Source: Hirudinaria manillensis (Eukaryota > Annelida > Clitellata > Hirudinida > Hirudinidae). Taken from it: a stretch of DNA of 64,000 bases. Below, in pieces: positions 12,715 to 27,000 of the stretch; positions within the stretch are counted from its first letter, which is position 1, and each line of letters begins with the position of its first letter. Below the pieces are notes generated by a model. That model had not been told where the DNA came from. It made no database searches and worked only from the letters and a program-made list of their open reading frames with translations. The translations under genes were made by a program, and so were the position numbers. The stretch is taken from assembly GCA_034509925.1 (NCBI GenBank), contig CM067526.1:13285010-13349009 (forward strand), given 5' to 3'.

Positions 12715-15700
12715 CAATATCTACAAAATAATGTCTACGATAATTTACTTCGGTTTCATGCAAGTCTGAAACCAATTATCCTCAACGTCATCATCATCAT
12801 CATCATCACCATCGTCAGTCTTTCTTTGGCTCGTATGTTTCTCCACGTTCATATTTTTCCTTTATCAACATCAATATCAATGCTACTCCAGGGAGAAACA
12901 GATCCTGTCGAAGTGGCAACAGCTGCTGGAAATGCTGGACAAGAAGAAGAAGCTGTTGAACGGATTTGGGGATATGCTTGGAATGTTGAGAGAGATCGAA
13001 GGAATCCTGGCCGAGCTCAAGCAGACCGAGGTGGGAACATTATTTTTTTCGTAACGTTTTTTCATCAACCGGAGAAAATATTAGTTTTTGGGTCGACCCC
13101 TGTTTTTGATTTCTACAAAAATATGTTGTTACCACTGTGTAAACATCCATATTATGATACAGTTTGAAATTAAGACACTTAATGTGGATATGTTTGTTTC
13201 TAAATGTATATTCATATATTCATGTTTTTAACCAATTACTTAGCATTGGATAATAATTATTAATTAATAATTAATAATAATATAATAATAATAAACACAA
13301 ACATACGTAAAGCATCACATCGCTTCATCCTTCCCTGCATCTTTCATCGACCATCATCAACGTACTCACCTGAACCCGTACCAAAGTCCGATTCCATTTC
13401 CAGCCGACCCTGAAGAGCGAGGACTTTGGGAGACACCTGGACGCCGTGGAGAACCTCCTCCAGCAACACTCGCTCATAGAAAGTCAGCTCAACAATCTCT
13501 CGGACAGGGTCAAGAGGTTAAACCAGAGGGCGCTGCCCTACAAGAAGTCCTTGCACCCGGAAGCACAGATCCTGCAGAAGAGACTCGAGCCTTTGAATAA
13601 GGAATTTGAGAAGTTGGTGTTTGTCAGGATTATTGGGATTTGCTACTGAGATTGAAAAAATATAAATTAATAATATTAATTTTATTAATAATAAAATTGA
13701 TAATAATATAAATAAACTATTTATTTAGGAAATCTTCAATTAATCATGTCTGAGCTCATGTTTTATTCACACGAACTCGCGAATTAATGCGTTTCTGCTG
13801 CATACCATTTTATGTTTGCATCACCCTGAAAACAATTCATTAATGCGTTTCTGCTGCATACCATCTTACGTTTGCATCACCCTGAAAACAATTCATTCCT
13901 CCAACTTTCATTCAAGCACTCTCCATCTGAGTCATGTGAGGAAATCCAAGCTGGAAGAATCTCAGACCTTCTTCCAGTTGATGCAGGATTTTGAGGACCA
14001 GGATGCGTGGCTCACGGAGGCGATGATGCTCGCAAAGTCGCACGACATCGGAAAGGATCTGGCGTCGTGCACAATGCTCATCAAGAGACACGAGGTTTGT
14101 CCTAAGATGTCTCTTAGAAGATGCTATTTAACATCACTATTATTTTTTTTAATATGTAGTTGTAATATTAATAATAATTTATTATTTATTTAAAAACAAA
14201 TTTCATGAATAATAATAATAAAAATAAATGATAAATTATTATCATTTTATATAAATAATATTTAATTTTTATAAAATTTTTTTATTTACATTATTATTTC
14301 TCAATAAATTCATCGAAATTCTACCAGGCCTTGGAGCAGGAGATGGCGGCAAGGGTGCCTCAGTTCGAGAAGCTGTGTTCCACCGTGGAGCGTCTCGTGG
14401 CCTCGGGTCACCCGCTCAGGAACGATTTGAAAGCGAAGGTTGCTTGGTTGAAGAGCAAGTGGGAGTCCCTAGGGGAGCAGATGAAGGCCCGGAGGACGCT
14501 GTTGGATGATGCCCTGGAATCGCACCAGGTGAGTTTCCGATGGCGCACCTGTACTAGTGCTTAGTCCTGTTAGGGAATGTTGATGTGGTGTTGTTTTTTT
14601 AAGACTTTGAACGTGATTTGGGTAATATATGAAATAATTTTAAAATAATGCCATTACAAATATTTGTCTTTTTCTTTTTCAAGATTAATAAGAAATAAAT
14701 ATTCTGTGTAATTATAATTTTACTAAAATTTAACTCTGATTTAACTCTGCTCTTTATTGATTCCAGTATTACGCCGATGCCAACGAGGCAGAGTCCTGGA
14801 TGAGGGAAAAGATGCCCCTCGTGACCAGCGAGGACTTTGGAAGGGACCAATCATCAGCAGAGGTAGGGATGATGATGATTTTTGAGGTGATGACAATGAT
14901 GATTGATGATGATGATGATGGTGTGAGTAGTAGCGATTGTATAATTATTATATCATCTTCTCCAAATAATTTTTATTAGAAGTTATATTCATATTTTCTT
15001 CATTAATATTGCAATCGAACGTCTTATCTTCATCATCATCATCTTCATCTTCTTCATCTTCTTCTCAGAACCTCTTCCAAAGGCACAACAGACTCGATGG
15101 TGAAATCAAAACCTTCCAACAGGACATCAACAGACTCGACCAATTGGCCTCCCTTATGACTAAGGCCTCTTCTGCTGTTGTCAGTTGAAGTCTTTTTCTA
15201 CTTTAAAAAAAAAAGAAATTTATCATTATCATAATTTATTCTATGCATGATGACCTATTTTAAACTATCTGAACATAAGTTAAATTATTACCTATTAGCA
15301 TAATTTATGCAACCTTAATTTATGAACCCATTCGAGTCTCATTCGTCGAACTTTCGTCTCGTCTTCCAGTCCGGTTCGAAACTCTCCCTTCCCTCGTCCG
15401 GCATGCTGAACGGCGACGACCATCCCGCCGAAGACGTGGACGTCGGACAGCCCGCCACGGTGGAAGGAGAGGCGGAGGCAGAGGAAGAGTGGGTGGAGGT
15501 GCCCTACGAATACGAGGTCGAAGAGGTCAAGCAACAGCCTGGGGGCTTCAAGGAGGAGGTCGTGGAGAGGTCTGTGCCCCAGATCAAGGCCCTGTATTCT
15601 TACAAGGGCAATGGAATGGAAGCCGTTAAAGGAGAAGTGAGTCGAAATTGTGTACATGCGTGCGTGCGTGCTCTAGTTTTTTTAGGAATGTGTATATGTT

Positions 15701-17194
15701 CTCTATTTTGTTTATAAATGTTTATAAGCATGCTCTATTTTTGTCTCTCATTGGTGTAAATGTTTCGATAGAATTTGATAGCATTATCATCTGCTTGGTA
15801 TGAGTTACTCATACGCAATAATATAGCCGGTAAAACTGCTTGATTGGTATAAATTTATTGTTATATTAATTAACTCATAATTTATAATTATATAATACTA
15901 ATAATATAATTTATTCTACTACTTTTAGCGAACTTATATGACGAAATTGAATTAATAAATAAATAAACATTCTTTTTTAATTTAATTTTAGCATCGCATA
16001 AAACTTTAAACATTTTTATTTTTGACAACAGATCCTCTTGTTGCTCGAAAAGACCAACTCCGATTGGTGGAAAGCCCAGAGGGAGAACGGCCAGCACGGG
16101 TACCTGCCGTCCAATTACGTGAAAGAGGTGGAGCCGAGGGTCGTCAGGAAGGTCGTTCGCAAGCCGGCAGACGAAGCGGTCAAGGTCAAGGTCAAGAAGA
16201 CGGGGTACAAGAAGGAGCTCATCAGGAAGAAGAAGCAGACCAACCTGAGGAGGAAGCCATCTGGTGATAATTAATTAATTATTTAATAATTTAATCTAAC
16301 ATTCAATTGAATTACAATGGGTAGGTAGGTGGTTTAATTTAATTTATAAATAATTAAATTAAATTATAAATAATTAAATTAAATCTCTTATTAAAACAAA
16401 CTGTCAGATCTTCTCATATAATATTAATGTATTTACTAACTACTGGAGGTCGATGTAAATAAGTTAAGTTTATTAATTATTTTAAGCTATTACTTAATTT
16501 TTATTTAATTTTAATATTACAATCAGACTTTTGGTTCGGCCTTTTTATTGTGACCCATGACCTTTTGAACCCAGCTCGATCCCAAGCCAACCTTCACTTT
16601 GACAAGGTCAACCTGGAGAAGAGACAACAGGCCATCAATAACAGCTACAAGAGTCTGTCTGATCTCAGTCAGGTATGGAGCTCATGTATAATTATTTATG
16701 TTGACAGATTGGTTTATGAACATGTTTCATCTTTTTATATTATTTATAATATTAATTATAATAGTAATAATTATAATACTTATTAATTATTATTAATGAA
16801 CAATAATGTTTATAGTGCTCATTAATAAAAATAATTATTATTATAAATTGACAATTATTATTATAAATAATAATAATCATGGTAAATACTAATAAAGATT
16901 GTAATTAATAATCGTTCGACAGACGAGAAAAAAGAACTTGGAGGATTCCATCTCCTTCTTCAAGTTTTCCATGGAATGCGACCGATTCGAGGAGTGGATG
17001 GAAGAGAAGGTGGGATGCATTGAAAATGAATTAAGATCTGAATTAATCGATCGATCAATTGAGTGATTTATTTATTTGTTTACTTATTTATTTAAAAAAA
17101 AAATCCATATTCCGCATTTTAGGAGCAGCTACTCCTGACGAAGGAGAGTCTGTCTGAGAACATGGAGGCAATCAAGAAGAAATACGAGGTCTGA

Positions 17195-17234
<40 letters not shown>

Positions 17235-17973
17235 GCTATCACGTTCCAAAACGACGATCTGCTGGAATTTGTTTTTTTTAAAGTGACATTTAATCCGAAT
17301 TTAATTCATCGTCGTCGTCATGTTTCGGAAAGACGGACGTAATTTATGATTCGAGAGTTTCTTATGGCGAGAGTTATGGCTCTGAAGTTTCTGCATAGAA
17401 ATTCAATCTTCAAACCCATCCTCATCATCATCATCATCGTCTTCTTCCTCTTCCTCCTCCTCATCATCATCATCATCATCTTCATTGTCATCATCTTCTT
17501 CTTCTTCTTCCTCCAGCTCCTCATCACCGACATGGCCGCCAACAGCCATCGGATCGACGACATCAACGACATGGCAAACAAGATGATCCAAGGTCGTCAC
17601 TTGAAGACCAACGTCATCAAGAAGATGCAGGCAGACGTCAACGACAAGTGGGTGATTTTGGCGGCAAAGTTTCGTTGCAAGAGAACCCTTGTTGCAAGGA
17701 GAATTGTTCTTTGCCAATTTTGTTTGCCAAATTCACGTTCAACAGTTTATGATGCGAATGATACGAGTGGCTTTGTTTGTTGGAGTTTTGGGTTGATGGT
17801 TGCACATGTTTAATACAAATACATGACTTTGTATTCGTTTGAATACAGATGGAATCGATTGAACGAATTGAAAAGACAAAAGGAGAAATCTCTCGCCGGC
17901 GCTTCTGGGTTAGCGATTCAACCATTTTGATAGTCGGCTTAATTCTTTGCTAATTGGTTAATTTAGTAATAAG

Positions 17974-18004
<31 letters not shown>

Positions 18005-21000
18005 GTTCCCATTTATTTATCACTGCCTGTAAATTATTTCACCATTTTAATGCATTTAAAAAAATTTTTTTTGTCTCACTAATGTGGTCTCGAATCCTTT
18101 CAGGATCGAATTGTTCCAGAAGTTGTGCGAGGAGTTGAAGGAGTGGATCCAGGAGAAGAACAACGGCATCAACCTGGAAGATGTCGGAAAGGACTTGAAG
18201 ACCGTTCAGGTGCTCCAGAGAAGACATCAGAACCTTGAGTCGGAGCTGAGACCGCTGGAAGAGAAACTGAACAAGATGAATCTGCTCGCCCAGGAGTGAG
18301 TTCTTTTGCGCTCTTGTGCTCGTCCGTGTGTTGGATTGTCATTATTATGTAATGTTTATGTTTATTAATTATTTATGTAAATTAACCAGCAGATTGTTAT
18401 ATTAATTAACTGATTAATGCAAACAAAAATACTTAACCAACAGATTGTTATATTAATTAACTATTTAATGCAAACAAAAATACTTTGCCACAAACTTCAG
18501 CGTAAGGAAGTCCCACCCTGACGAGGCACCACATGTCAATCAACGAGAGAAGGAAATTATGGGACTGTGGAGAGCACTGAAGGTAGGTGGAGCATGAGGA
18601 ACAATAAGCATTTTAAATAAATAATTGATAATTTAGTTATTATTATTATTAGTATTATCATATTAATATTGTAATAATATTATTATATTAATATATTATT
18701 AAACATTTTGTTAGGACAAAGCTGCCAAGCATAAGAAGCTCCTGGATGATGCAGAGGAATTGTTCAAGTTCAGAGAAGATTCCAAAGATTTGGTGAGCCT
18801 CTAGCATCTTGATCTTTAGCTTCTTATATCGCTATTGTATCTGTTGTCATCACAATCACTGATGCAACAATTGTTGACAATGATGGCCATAATACAACAG
18901 GAGAACAGACTGAATGAAACGAAGGAGAAACTTAGGGAAAAGACGATTCCACACAGTCCTGCAGAGGCAGACGACTTGCTGAAGAAGCACCAGGAACTGA
19001 GGGAGGACATGAACAACAACTTGGAGAGGTCAGTATGAGGAAGATTGTTTTTGTTGTTGTTTTGTTTGTTATTGCAAGTTGAAACAAAATTAAGAAATAA
19101 ACAAACATTTTAAAAGTTAATAATAACCTTTTTAAAACTAACAGACTGGAAAGACTGGTCAGACTGGCCCAAGACATCCTGGCCAAGGATCCTAGCAACA
19201 AGGAGGTCCAAGAGGCCATCAGGAAACTGCAGGCGGAGCAGAAGATGCTCGAAGATGCCTGGCAGGAGAGGAATAAGGAACTATTGGATGCCAAGAAGTA
19301 TCAGGTTGGATGGATGGATGGATGGATGGATGGATGGATGGATGGATGGATGGATGGATGGATGGATGGATGGATGGATGGATGGATGGATGGATGGATG
19401 GATGGATGGATGGATGGATGGATGGATGGATGGATGGATGGATGGATGGATGGATGGATGGATGGATGGATGGATGGATGGATGGATGGATGGATGGACT
19501 GATGGATGGATGGATGGATGGATGGATGGATGGATGGATGGATGGATGGATGGATGGATGGATGGATGGATGGATGGATGGATGGATGGATGGATGGATG
19601 GATGGATGGATGGATGGATGGATGGATGGATGGATGGATGGATGGATGGATGGATGGATGGAGGGAGGGAGGGAGGGAGGGAGGGATGGAGGGATGGATG
19701 GATGGATGAATGAGTGGATAGATGGATAGCATGTATCGTTGGATGAACATAAATAATTTGATGCTTGTGTAAGTGACCATTGCATGTTTATTTTGTCAAG
19801 GCCTTCCTGAAAGATGCCAACCAATTGGAATCACAAATAACCAGTCAGAATGCCTTCCTGGACGTTGACATCAACAATGTCAGTCTTTTATTTCTCTTTC
19901 ATTCATTCATATCCCAGCATCCATGTTCATATCCCATTTATAACCGCTCCTCACTCCAGCTGGACATGGAAAACCTGGATGCTCTCAAGAAACGCCAGGA
20001 CGAGATGGAAAGTGCACTGAAGACCCAAGAGGAGAAGATGAAGGGACTGGAAGACCTGGCCAATAGGATGATTGCCGAGGGTCATCCGGAGTCGAAGCAG
20101 TGAGTCGCTCGTTTATTTATTTATTTGTTTATTTATTTCTAAGGCCATGGATTGACTCCACAGAGCTTGCAGGGAGAAGACTGCTTTGGGGAAATTATGT
20201 TAAATGTTAAACTATTGCGTGCAAATTTTCATAATAAACATTAAATAAATAAATAGATTTTTAATGGAATGTTAAGTGTTAATGTTAATCATTTAAACCT
20301 GCAAATCATTTATGAATGCAAAGAACTATTGTGTTGGGCAGGGTCCAAGAGAGACTGGATTCATTGAAAGCCAAACTTGAGGCTGCCAAGAAGAAACTTC
20401 TCGATCGCAAGAACAGACTCGCAGGGACTCAGGCCTTCCAGGAATTCAAGAGAGATGCGGACGAGGTGACTTTTTGTTCAGATTTTAGATTAAAAAAAAC
20501 AATAATATAAAATAAAAGTATATAGTAAGGCATTAAATAAATAAATAAATAAATAAAATATATAATAAGATATCATATAAAGCAACATAGGAAATGCTAA
20601 TTCTTTGAAAACGGTTCATCATTGGAAAATTACTCGGCACTTTTGAAGGCATTAAATAAATTCATTTTACTAGAAAATAAAAAAAATATGGTTTATTTAT
20701 TTTAAATCCTCTGACAAAACTAATTCCACACGTGCTCTTTATCATTCAGCTTTCGGATTGGATACAAACAAAGTATCTTTTAGCCTGCGACGAATCATAC
20801 AGGGACCTGACCAATCTCCTGCCAAAACTTCAGAAGCACCAGGCCCTCGAAGCCGAAGTGAGAGCCAATCACGTCAGACTCCAGGATGTAAACAAAACAG
20901 GGGAGGGGCTCGTGAAACTAGGTCACCACGCCACACCCGAGGTCAAGAAAACCCTGGCAAGAATCAACACAGACTGGAAGCAATTGGATGACAAGGTAGG

Positions 21001-24000
21001 TAGTCGAGGAAGTGCTCTTTGAAACCGTGTCAATTGGGAATCATACTTTCTGTTACAATGATGTAGTTGATAGTGATAAAATACTGGTGCACCATGATGT
21101 ATAATAATAATATATGTAATTATAATTATAATAAGAATGTATTATAGGTGATCATACTTTTTGATGCAATGGTATGGCTAATAATGATAATATTGATAAA
21201 ATGATGATGCACCTTGATGCATAAATATATGCCTGATGTGCAATCAGTACAACAATTACAATATCTGTCATATTATTTCACAGTAATTGAATAAATAATA
21301 ATAAATGATTAAAATATTATTTCATATTATGTAAGTAAAGTATGCAAATGGCAACTGCAGGTAAAGGATAAAGGATTGAAACTGAGGCAGGCTGCCCAGC
21401 AGGAACTCTTCAACAAGGCTCTCGAAGATGCAAATGCAAAGCTCTCAGAGATGGAGAGACTCCTCAAGACTCAGGACCTTGGCAAAGACTTGAGGGGTGC
21501 CAAACATCTTCTCTACAAGCATCAGGTGTTGTATCTTTTCCTCACCAATTTCACAGGAGAATTGGACAAGGCATATAATAAAATTAATTTTATGATTTAT
21601 TGATTTTGATTGAACAGATGCTTGAGAATGAGATGGCAGTGAATGCAGAGAACCTGAGAAGCATTGTCGAGCAGGGAAACAAACTCGCCAAGGACGGCCA
21701 TTTTGACTCGAAAGGCATTCTGCAGGCTGTCAAAGAATTCGACAATCGGTTTGTATTTAACTCAGGAAATGGTTAACCGATCACTTAACAACTTATCACA
21801 TCCACAACTGCCACAGGCATTAATGATTTAAATTCATTACCTGGTCCCACTCGCGTCTCTCCTTACAAAGCAACGTTCTCACGACAGCTTCAAAGCCCTA
21901 GAGCAGCCCATAGCCAGGAGACGCCACCTTTTGGAGGAATCCCTGAAGCAGCACCAGTACTTATTCGACGTGGAGACGGAACTCCAGTGGATCAAGGACC
22001 ACCTCCCCGGTGCCACCTCGATCGACTACGGCAGGACGGCAGCGGACGCCATCAACCTGCACGCCAATCACAAGAAGCTGGAGCTTGAAGTTCAAGGTCA
22101 CCAGCCGCAGGTGGACAAAGTCCTGGCCCGTGGCAGCAGTCTGGTGAAGGCCAAGCACTTTGCCAGTCACGAGATCAAAGCAAAGAGCGACGAATTGTCG
22201 TCTGCCTGGAAAGATCTCCTGCAAGAGGCCAACATCAGGAGGAAGAATTTGGAGTCATCCATGGAGAAGCACAAGGTGGGTGGATGATGATGATGATTGT
22301 GGTGCTGGTGAGGTGGTGGTGGTTATGATGTTGACGAAATTGTTAGTCGAGCCTACCAGTATTACTATTAATGTTGAAGTAGTAATTGAATGTTGTTGTT
22401 GCTGTGCATTGAGACTAAACTGTCACCAACTTGCAGTATCTCTCTGAGGCAAATGACATCCTCTCCTGGCTGACAGAGAAGCATCAACTCCTGTCGGGCA
22501 CCGACTTTGGACGTGACTCTGCAGCATCCGACAGCCTCCTCACCAAACACAAGGTACTTCGATACCCAGTGCCTTATATTTTCACTTGGAGTTCTGTTGA
22601 TACAAATATAATGAGAGTGATTTTTTATGTTATTTTTAATGATAATTCATAAAAACTATAGCTTTTGACTATAATAATAATATTAATAATAATAATAATA
22701 ATAATAATACTATATAATAATAATATATAATAATAATAACACTATATAATAATAATTAATTAATTTTACATAATAATTAATCTAACTTTTAATATTCCAG
22801 GTTATCGAGTCAGAAGTGAAGACTCATGCAGCACTTGTCAAGGACTTGGGTAAAAGAGCAGACGCCATCCAACAGAATGATGAATCAAGTGCTAAAGAGG
22901 TCTCTTCCAAGCAGGTGATTCTTTAAGTCTCACTTGGATATTGGATGTCATTCTTCCTCTCTCTCTCTCTGTCCATCCATCCATCCATAAATCCATCCAT
23001 CCATCCATCCATCCATCCATCCATCCATCCATCCATCCATCCATCCATCCATCCATCCATCCATCCATCCATCCATCCATCCATCCATTCATCCGTCCAT
23101 CCATCCGTCCATCCATCCATCCGTCCATCCATCCGTCCGTCCATGCACTTTGTTTTTTACTGAAAGAGCACCAACCATTCATGTAACAACATCCTTTCAC
23201 TCACCTTCAGTCCACCCTCGAAGACCTGATGTCAGATTTGGAAAGGAAGTGCAGGATCCGTCGCAAGAACCTGGAAGGATCGAAGCTCTTCCACGATTGG
23301 TCGAATGAGACCGACGAGCTGGAAGAGTGGATCGTGGAGCAGATGGCCCAGGCCACTTCAGAGGAGTATGGACAGGATTACGAGCATCTCCAGGTGTGCT
23401 AACTGATAATGATGGTGGTGGTGACGATGATAAAATAATAGTGGTTAAATATAATAATAATTATGTTGATAATAACCTGGAAGGTTAATCATAATAATTA
23501 TTATTTCATCATCATCATCACTTATTATAATAATAATAATATTTATTATTATTGCATGATAATAAAATTTCTCTCCAGGTCATCCTGAACAAATTCAGCG
23601 AGTTCCAGCTGGGAATTGAAGCCGGATCCAAGAGGTTTGACAGAGTTGATGAGATGGCAAACTCTCTCATCGAAGGAAATAATCCCAATAAGTCCCTGAT
23701 CATTGAGAGGCAGAATCATCTTAGGTGAGCATATGCTAATTAGTAGGCGTGGTTATGATAATGCTTTTATGATAATTACAGTAGCTGTTATTAAGTGTTG
23801 TAATAATGTATGATATATATGACAGCACAAACACAATATAATGTATCATGACTGATGCTCAATATGCATTCTAGTAATACAAATTCTGCTCACCAGGAAC
23901 GCCTGGCAGGACCTTCTGGAAAACGTGGAGATCCGCAGCCAGAAGCTCCACGGAGCCGGAGAGCTGCACCGATTCAACCGCGACGTGGAGGATGCGCTCA

Positions 24001-27000
24001 CGCGGATCCAGGAGAAGTACTCGGGCATGACCGAGGACCTGGGCAAAGACCTGAAGACTGCGCAGAGCTATCTCAAGAAGCACGAGGCTTTCGAGAACGA
24101 ATTGCTCGCCTTGGAAGCGCAGGTTGCTTTCTGATTGGTCGCTGGTTTTAACGACAAATTATAATGGATTGTTATTGTTATTATTTTTGTTATTATTATT
24201 ATTGTTGTTATTATTATTATTATTGTTATTATTATTATTATTATTAATAACGTAATTATTATTAGTTTATACCAATTTAATCAATTAACCTGTTAAATCT
24301 ATTAATTATTCTAACCATTAATTCTAACTTTACTAATCAACTTTACTAATCAATTATTGACCATCGGTGAACATAATTTTCCAAAAATGGACATACCAAT
24401 CGACTGAGTGTCTTTCCGTTTCCACGGCAACTACAGCTCCAGATCCTGCTGGACGACTCTGAACGACTCCAGCAGACGTATCCGGGTGGAAACGCGGAGC
24501 ACATCTCGGGTCAACAGGAGGTCGTGTACAGCAATTGGGTCATACTCAAGGAAAAGTCCGAGCTGAGGAAGAACAATCTCTTGGCCCAGCTCGACTATTA
24601 CTTCTTCACTCAGGCTGTCAGTTACTCTGGACTATTTATTTTTTTATATATTTATTTTTTTTTATTTATTTATTTACATTTTCAACTTTTATTTTTTTGT
24701 CAGATATTAATTTCTATTTTTGCTCCAATTTTAGAATTAATTTTTTATTACAACAACATCATCATCATCACTGTTTCCATCATCATCATCATCATCATCA
24801 TCCTCATCGTCGCCACCACTACCATCACTACCACCTCCGTCGTCATTATGTCATCATATCATTACATTAGAATCGAATCTTAAACTATTGATTCACAAAC
24901 ATTCAAACCAATCATCGTTCGTAAACGTTTCCAGGTGCGAAACCTGCAGAGCTGGTCCGAGGAGATGATGAAGACGATGAGGGACGACGCACCGACCAGG
25001 AACGTTGCCATGGCTACGGAGAAGCTGAAGGAGCACGACGAGGCCAGGGTCGAAATTGACGCGCGTCAAGAGACGTTCGACGACGTGGTCGGCAAGGGAC
25101 GCAAGATGGTGGAGGCAGGACACGTCATGACGGACGATGTGGGTGGTCACGGCCATTGCTGTTATGCTTGTTGTTGTTGCCATTGATGTTGATGCTGCTG
25201 TTGCAGGCTGTGTCATCGACATTGTTGTTGTTGTTGTGATTTGTTCTGATGCAGTCAATTTATTGAATTAATCGAGCAAAGTTGATACAAAAACAAGAAA
25301 TACAAAATGGCAATACATCTGTCATCATCATCATCATCGTCGTCATCATCATCGTCATCACCAAGACCTTCACCACTACAACAACAACAACAACAGATCA
25401 AAGAGAAACTGTCGGATGTCGTGAATGCACGCGAAATGCTGGAGGACACATGGAACAGGAAGAAGAGGAGACTCGAGGAGGCCCTGGACCAGCAGCTGTT
25501 CCTGAGGGATGCCAACCAATTGGAGGCCATCAGCAACACCCAGGAGGCCTACCTCAGGGGCGTCGATTTGGGGTCAACGCCCGACCAGGTCGAGACGCTC
25601 ATGAGGAAGCACGAAGCATTCGAGAACGTACTCAACTCTCAGGACGGAAAGGTTAGAAGAGGAGGAGGAGGAGAAAGAGGATGATGATGATGTTGATGAC
25701 GATGATGATGATGACAATATCCATTTTCAGCTGATGGGCCTCAAGGAGTTTGCAGAGAGACTCCTCGGCAGCAACTCTCAGGACACGAAAGAAGTCCAAG
25801 AAACGATCGCCAACGTCTCAGCCAGGTTGGCAAAGTTGGAATGCAACGTTTTCTGTCGACTTTCATTCATTCATCCATCCATCCATCCATCCATCCATCC
25901 ATCCATCCATCCATCCATCCATTCATATTGCCAGGAAGCCATCTTAGTGAGAGTTAGTTGATACCAGAACCTGGTAATCTTTGCAGACGTTCCACCATCA
26001 AGGACTTGAGTCACAGGCACAGAGACAAACTCTCGGACAATCTTTTGTACGCCCAGTTCAACAGGGACGTCGTAGAGGTTGCCAAGATGATCTTCAATTC
26101 TTTCTTCTTGTCTATATATTTTTTTTGTTCATCTATTTCAAATTCAGATTCAAATTCATTCCTTAAATTAATGACCTACTAATATTCATCGACATGTTCT
26201 GGCTGATAATTAAGTCATCGCCATGTTATTACTGTACTGTATTGTCCTCCAACCAACCATCCTTCCGTCCTTCCGTTCAATCAGGCTGAAGGATGGATTG
26301 ATGATAGACTGAGAGTGGCAAAGGAGGAGAACTTCAAGAACGTCAAAGACCTCCAGGAGAAGATGAAGAGTCTGAAGAAGCATCAAGTCTTTGAGGCTGA
26401 AATTATGGCCAACGCTGAGAAGATCAAGTCCATCAAAATGGTTGGTTGTTGTTCAACATGTTCGACGTTTTCATTACCTTTGAGTTTTAGAGTTTGTGAT
26501 GATCATGTGTTTGATTAAGTGGTTAAATGATGATAATTATTTCTTTTATTAGGTTGTTTATACATTTGCGTTAATATTTATAGAAAAATAAGTATAATCG
26601 TTTTTTTTATTTTGACAAATATTGTAATCCAACAATCTCCAGAAAGATTCAAATAAATATTTTCAATGCCACTATGACACGATCATCAGAAAACAATCAA
26701 TCAATTAATCAATCAATCAATCAGTAAAAAAAGTCAAATCACCACTTCATAAAATAATAAAATCTTAAACCCCCTGATCAATCCTCTCCAACCTCCTACC
26801 CTACCCCAAACTAACCCCAGGCCGGTGAAGCCCTGCTGAAGAGACGTCACCCCCACTCCGCCGAAATCCAGCAGAGGGTCAACAACCTCATCCGCAACTG
26901 GAACGACCTCCTCCAGGCCTCCAACGAACGCGGCAAAGGACTCGAGGAGGTCAAGGACATACTGACCTTCAATGAAGAGGTCGACAAGGTCGAAGCATGG

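Larger units (their letters stand above)
10908..15179 (+). other. Spectrin exons 7-17: first spectrin repeats
   Basis: Exons: 10908-11095, 11484-11666, 11819-11861, 12104-12235, 12477-12559, 12892-13030, 13404-13612, 13941-14094, 14328-14528, 14767-14862, 15069-15179. Exon 7 starts with [17 protein letters not shown] and contains LLEWINRKI, the usual junction between CH2 and repeat 1. Exon 9 is only 43 bp ([14 protein letters not shown]). Exon 14 carries the typical helix A motif [15 protein letters not shown]. The ends of exons 13 and 17 have weaker donors (GTTGGT, GTCAGT) and were chosen from phase and from the repeat pattern. Confidence 0.9.
16575..22275 (+). other. Spectrin exons 20-36: rod repeats after the SH3
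   Basis: Exons: 16575-16672, 16923-17009, 17123-17188, 17517-17647, 17849-17908, 18104-18295, 18501-18582, 18715-18792, 18901-19028, 19145-19304, 19801-19878, 19960-20099, 20342-20465, 20750-20995, 21361-21525, 21618-21748, 21888-22275. Helical motifs recur, for example [27 protein letters not shown] and [16 protein letters not shown]. Exon 24 (17849-17908, 60 bp) is easy to miss; it supplies [15 protein letters not shown], the helix C part needed between exons 23 and 25. Exon 36 (388 bp) is the longest in the gene. Confidence 0.9.

Noticed and set aside
19219-19824. Open frames of up to 201 codons with IHPS or WMDG periods on both strands
   Set aside because: They are translations of the TGGA array in spectrin intron 29; real exons 29 and 30 lie on either side.
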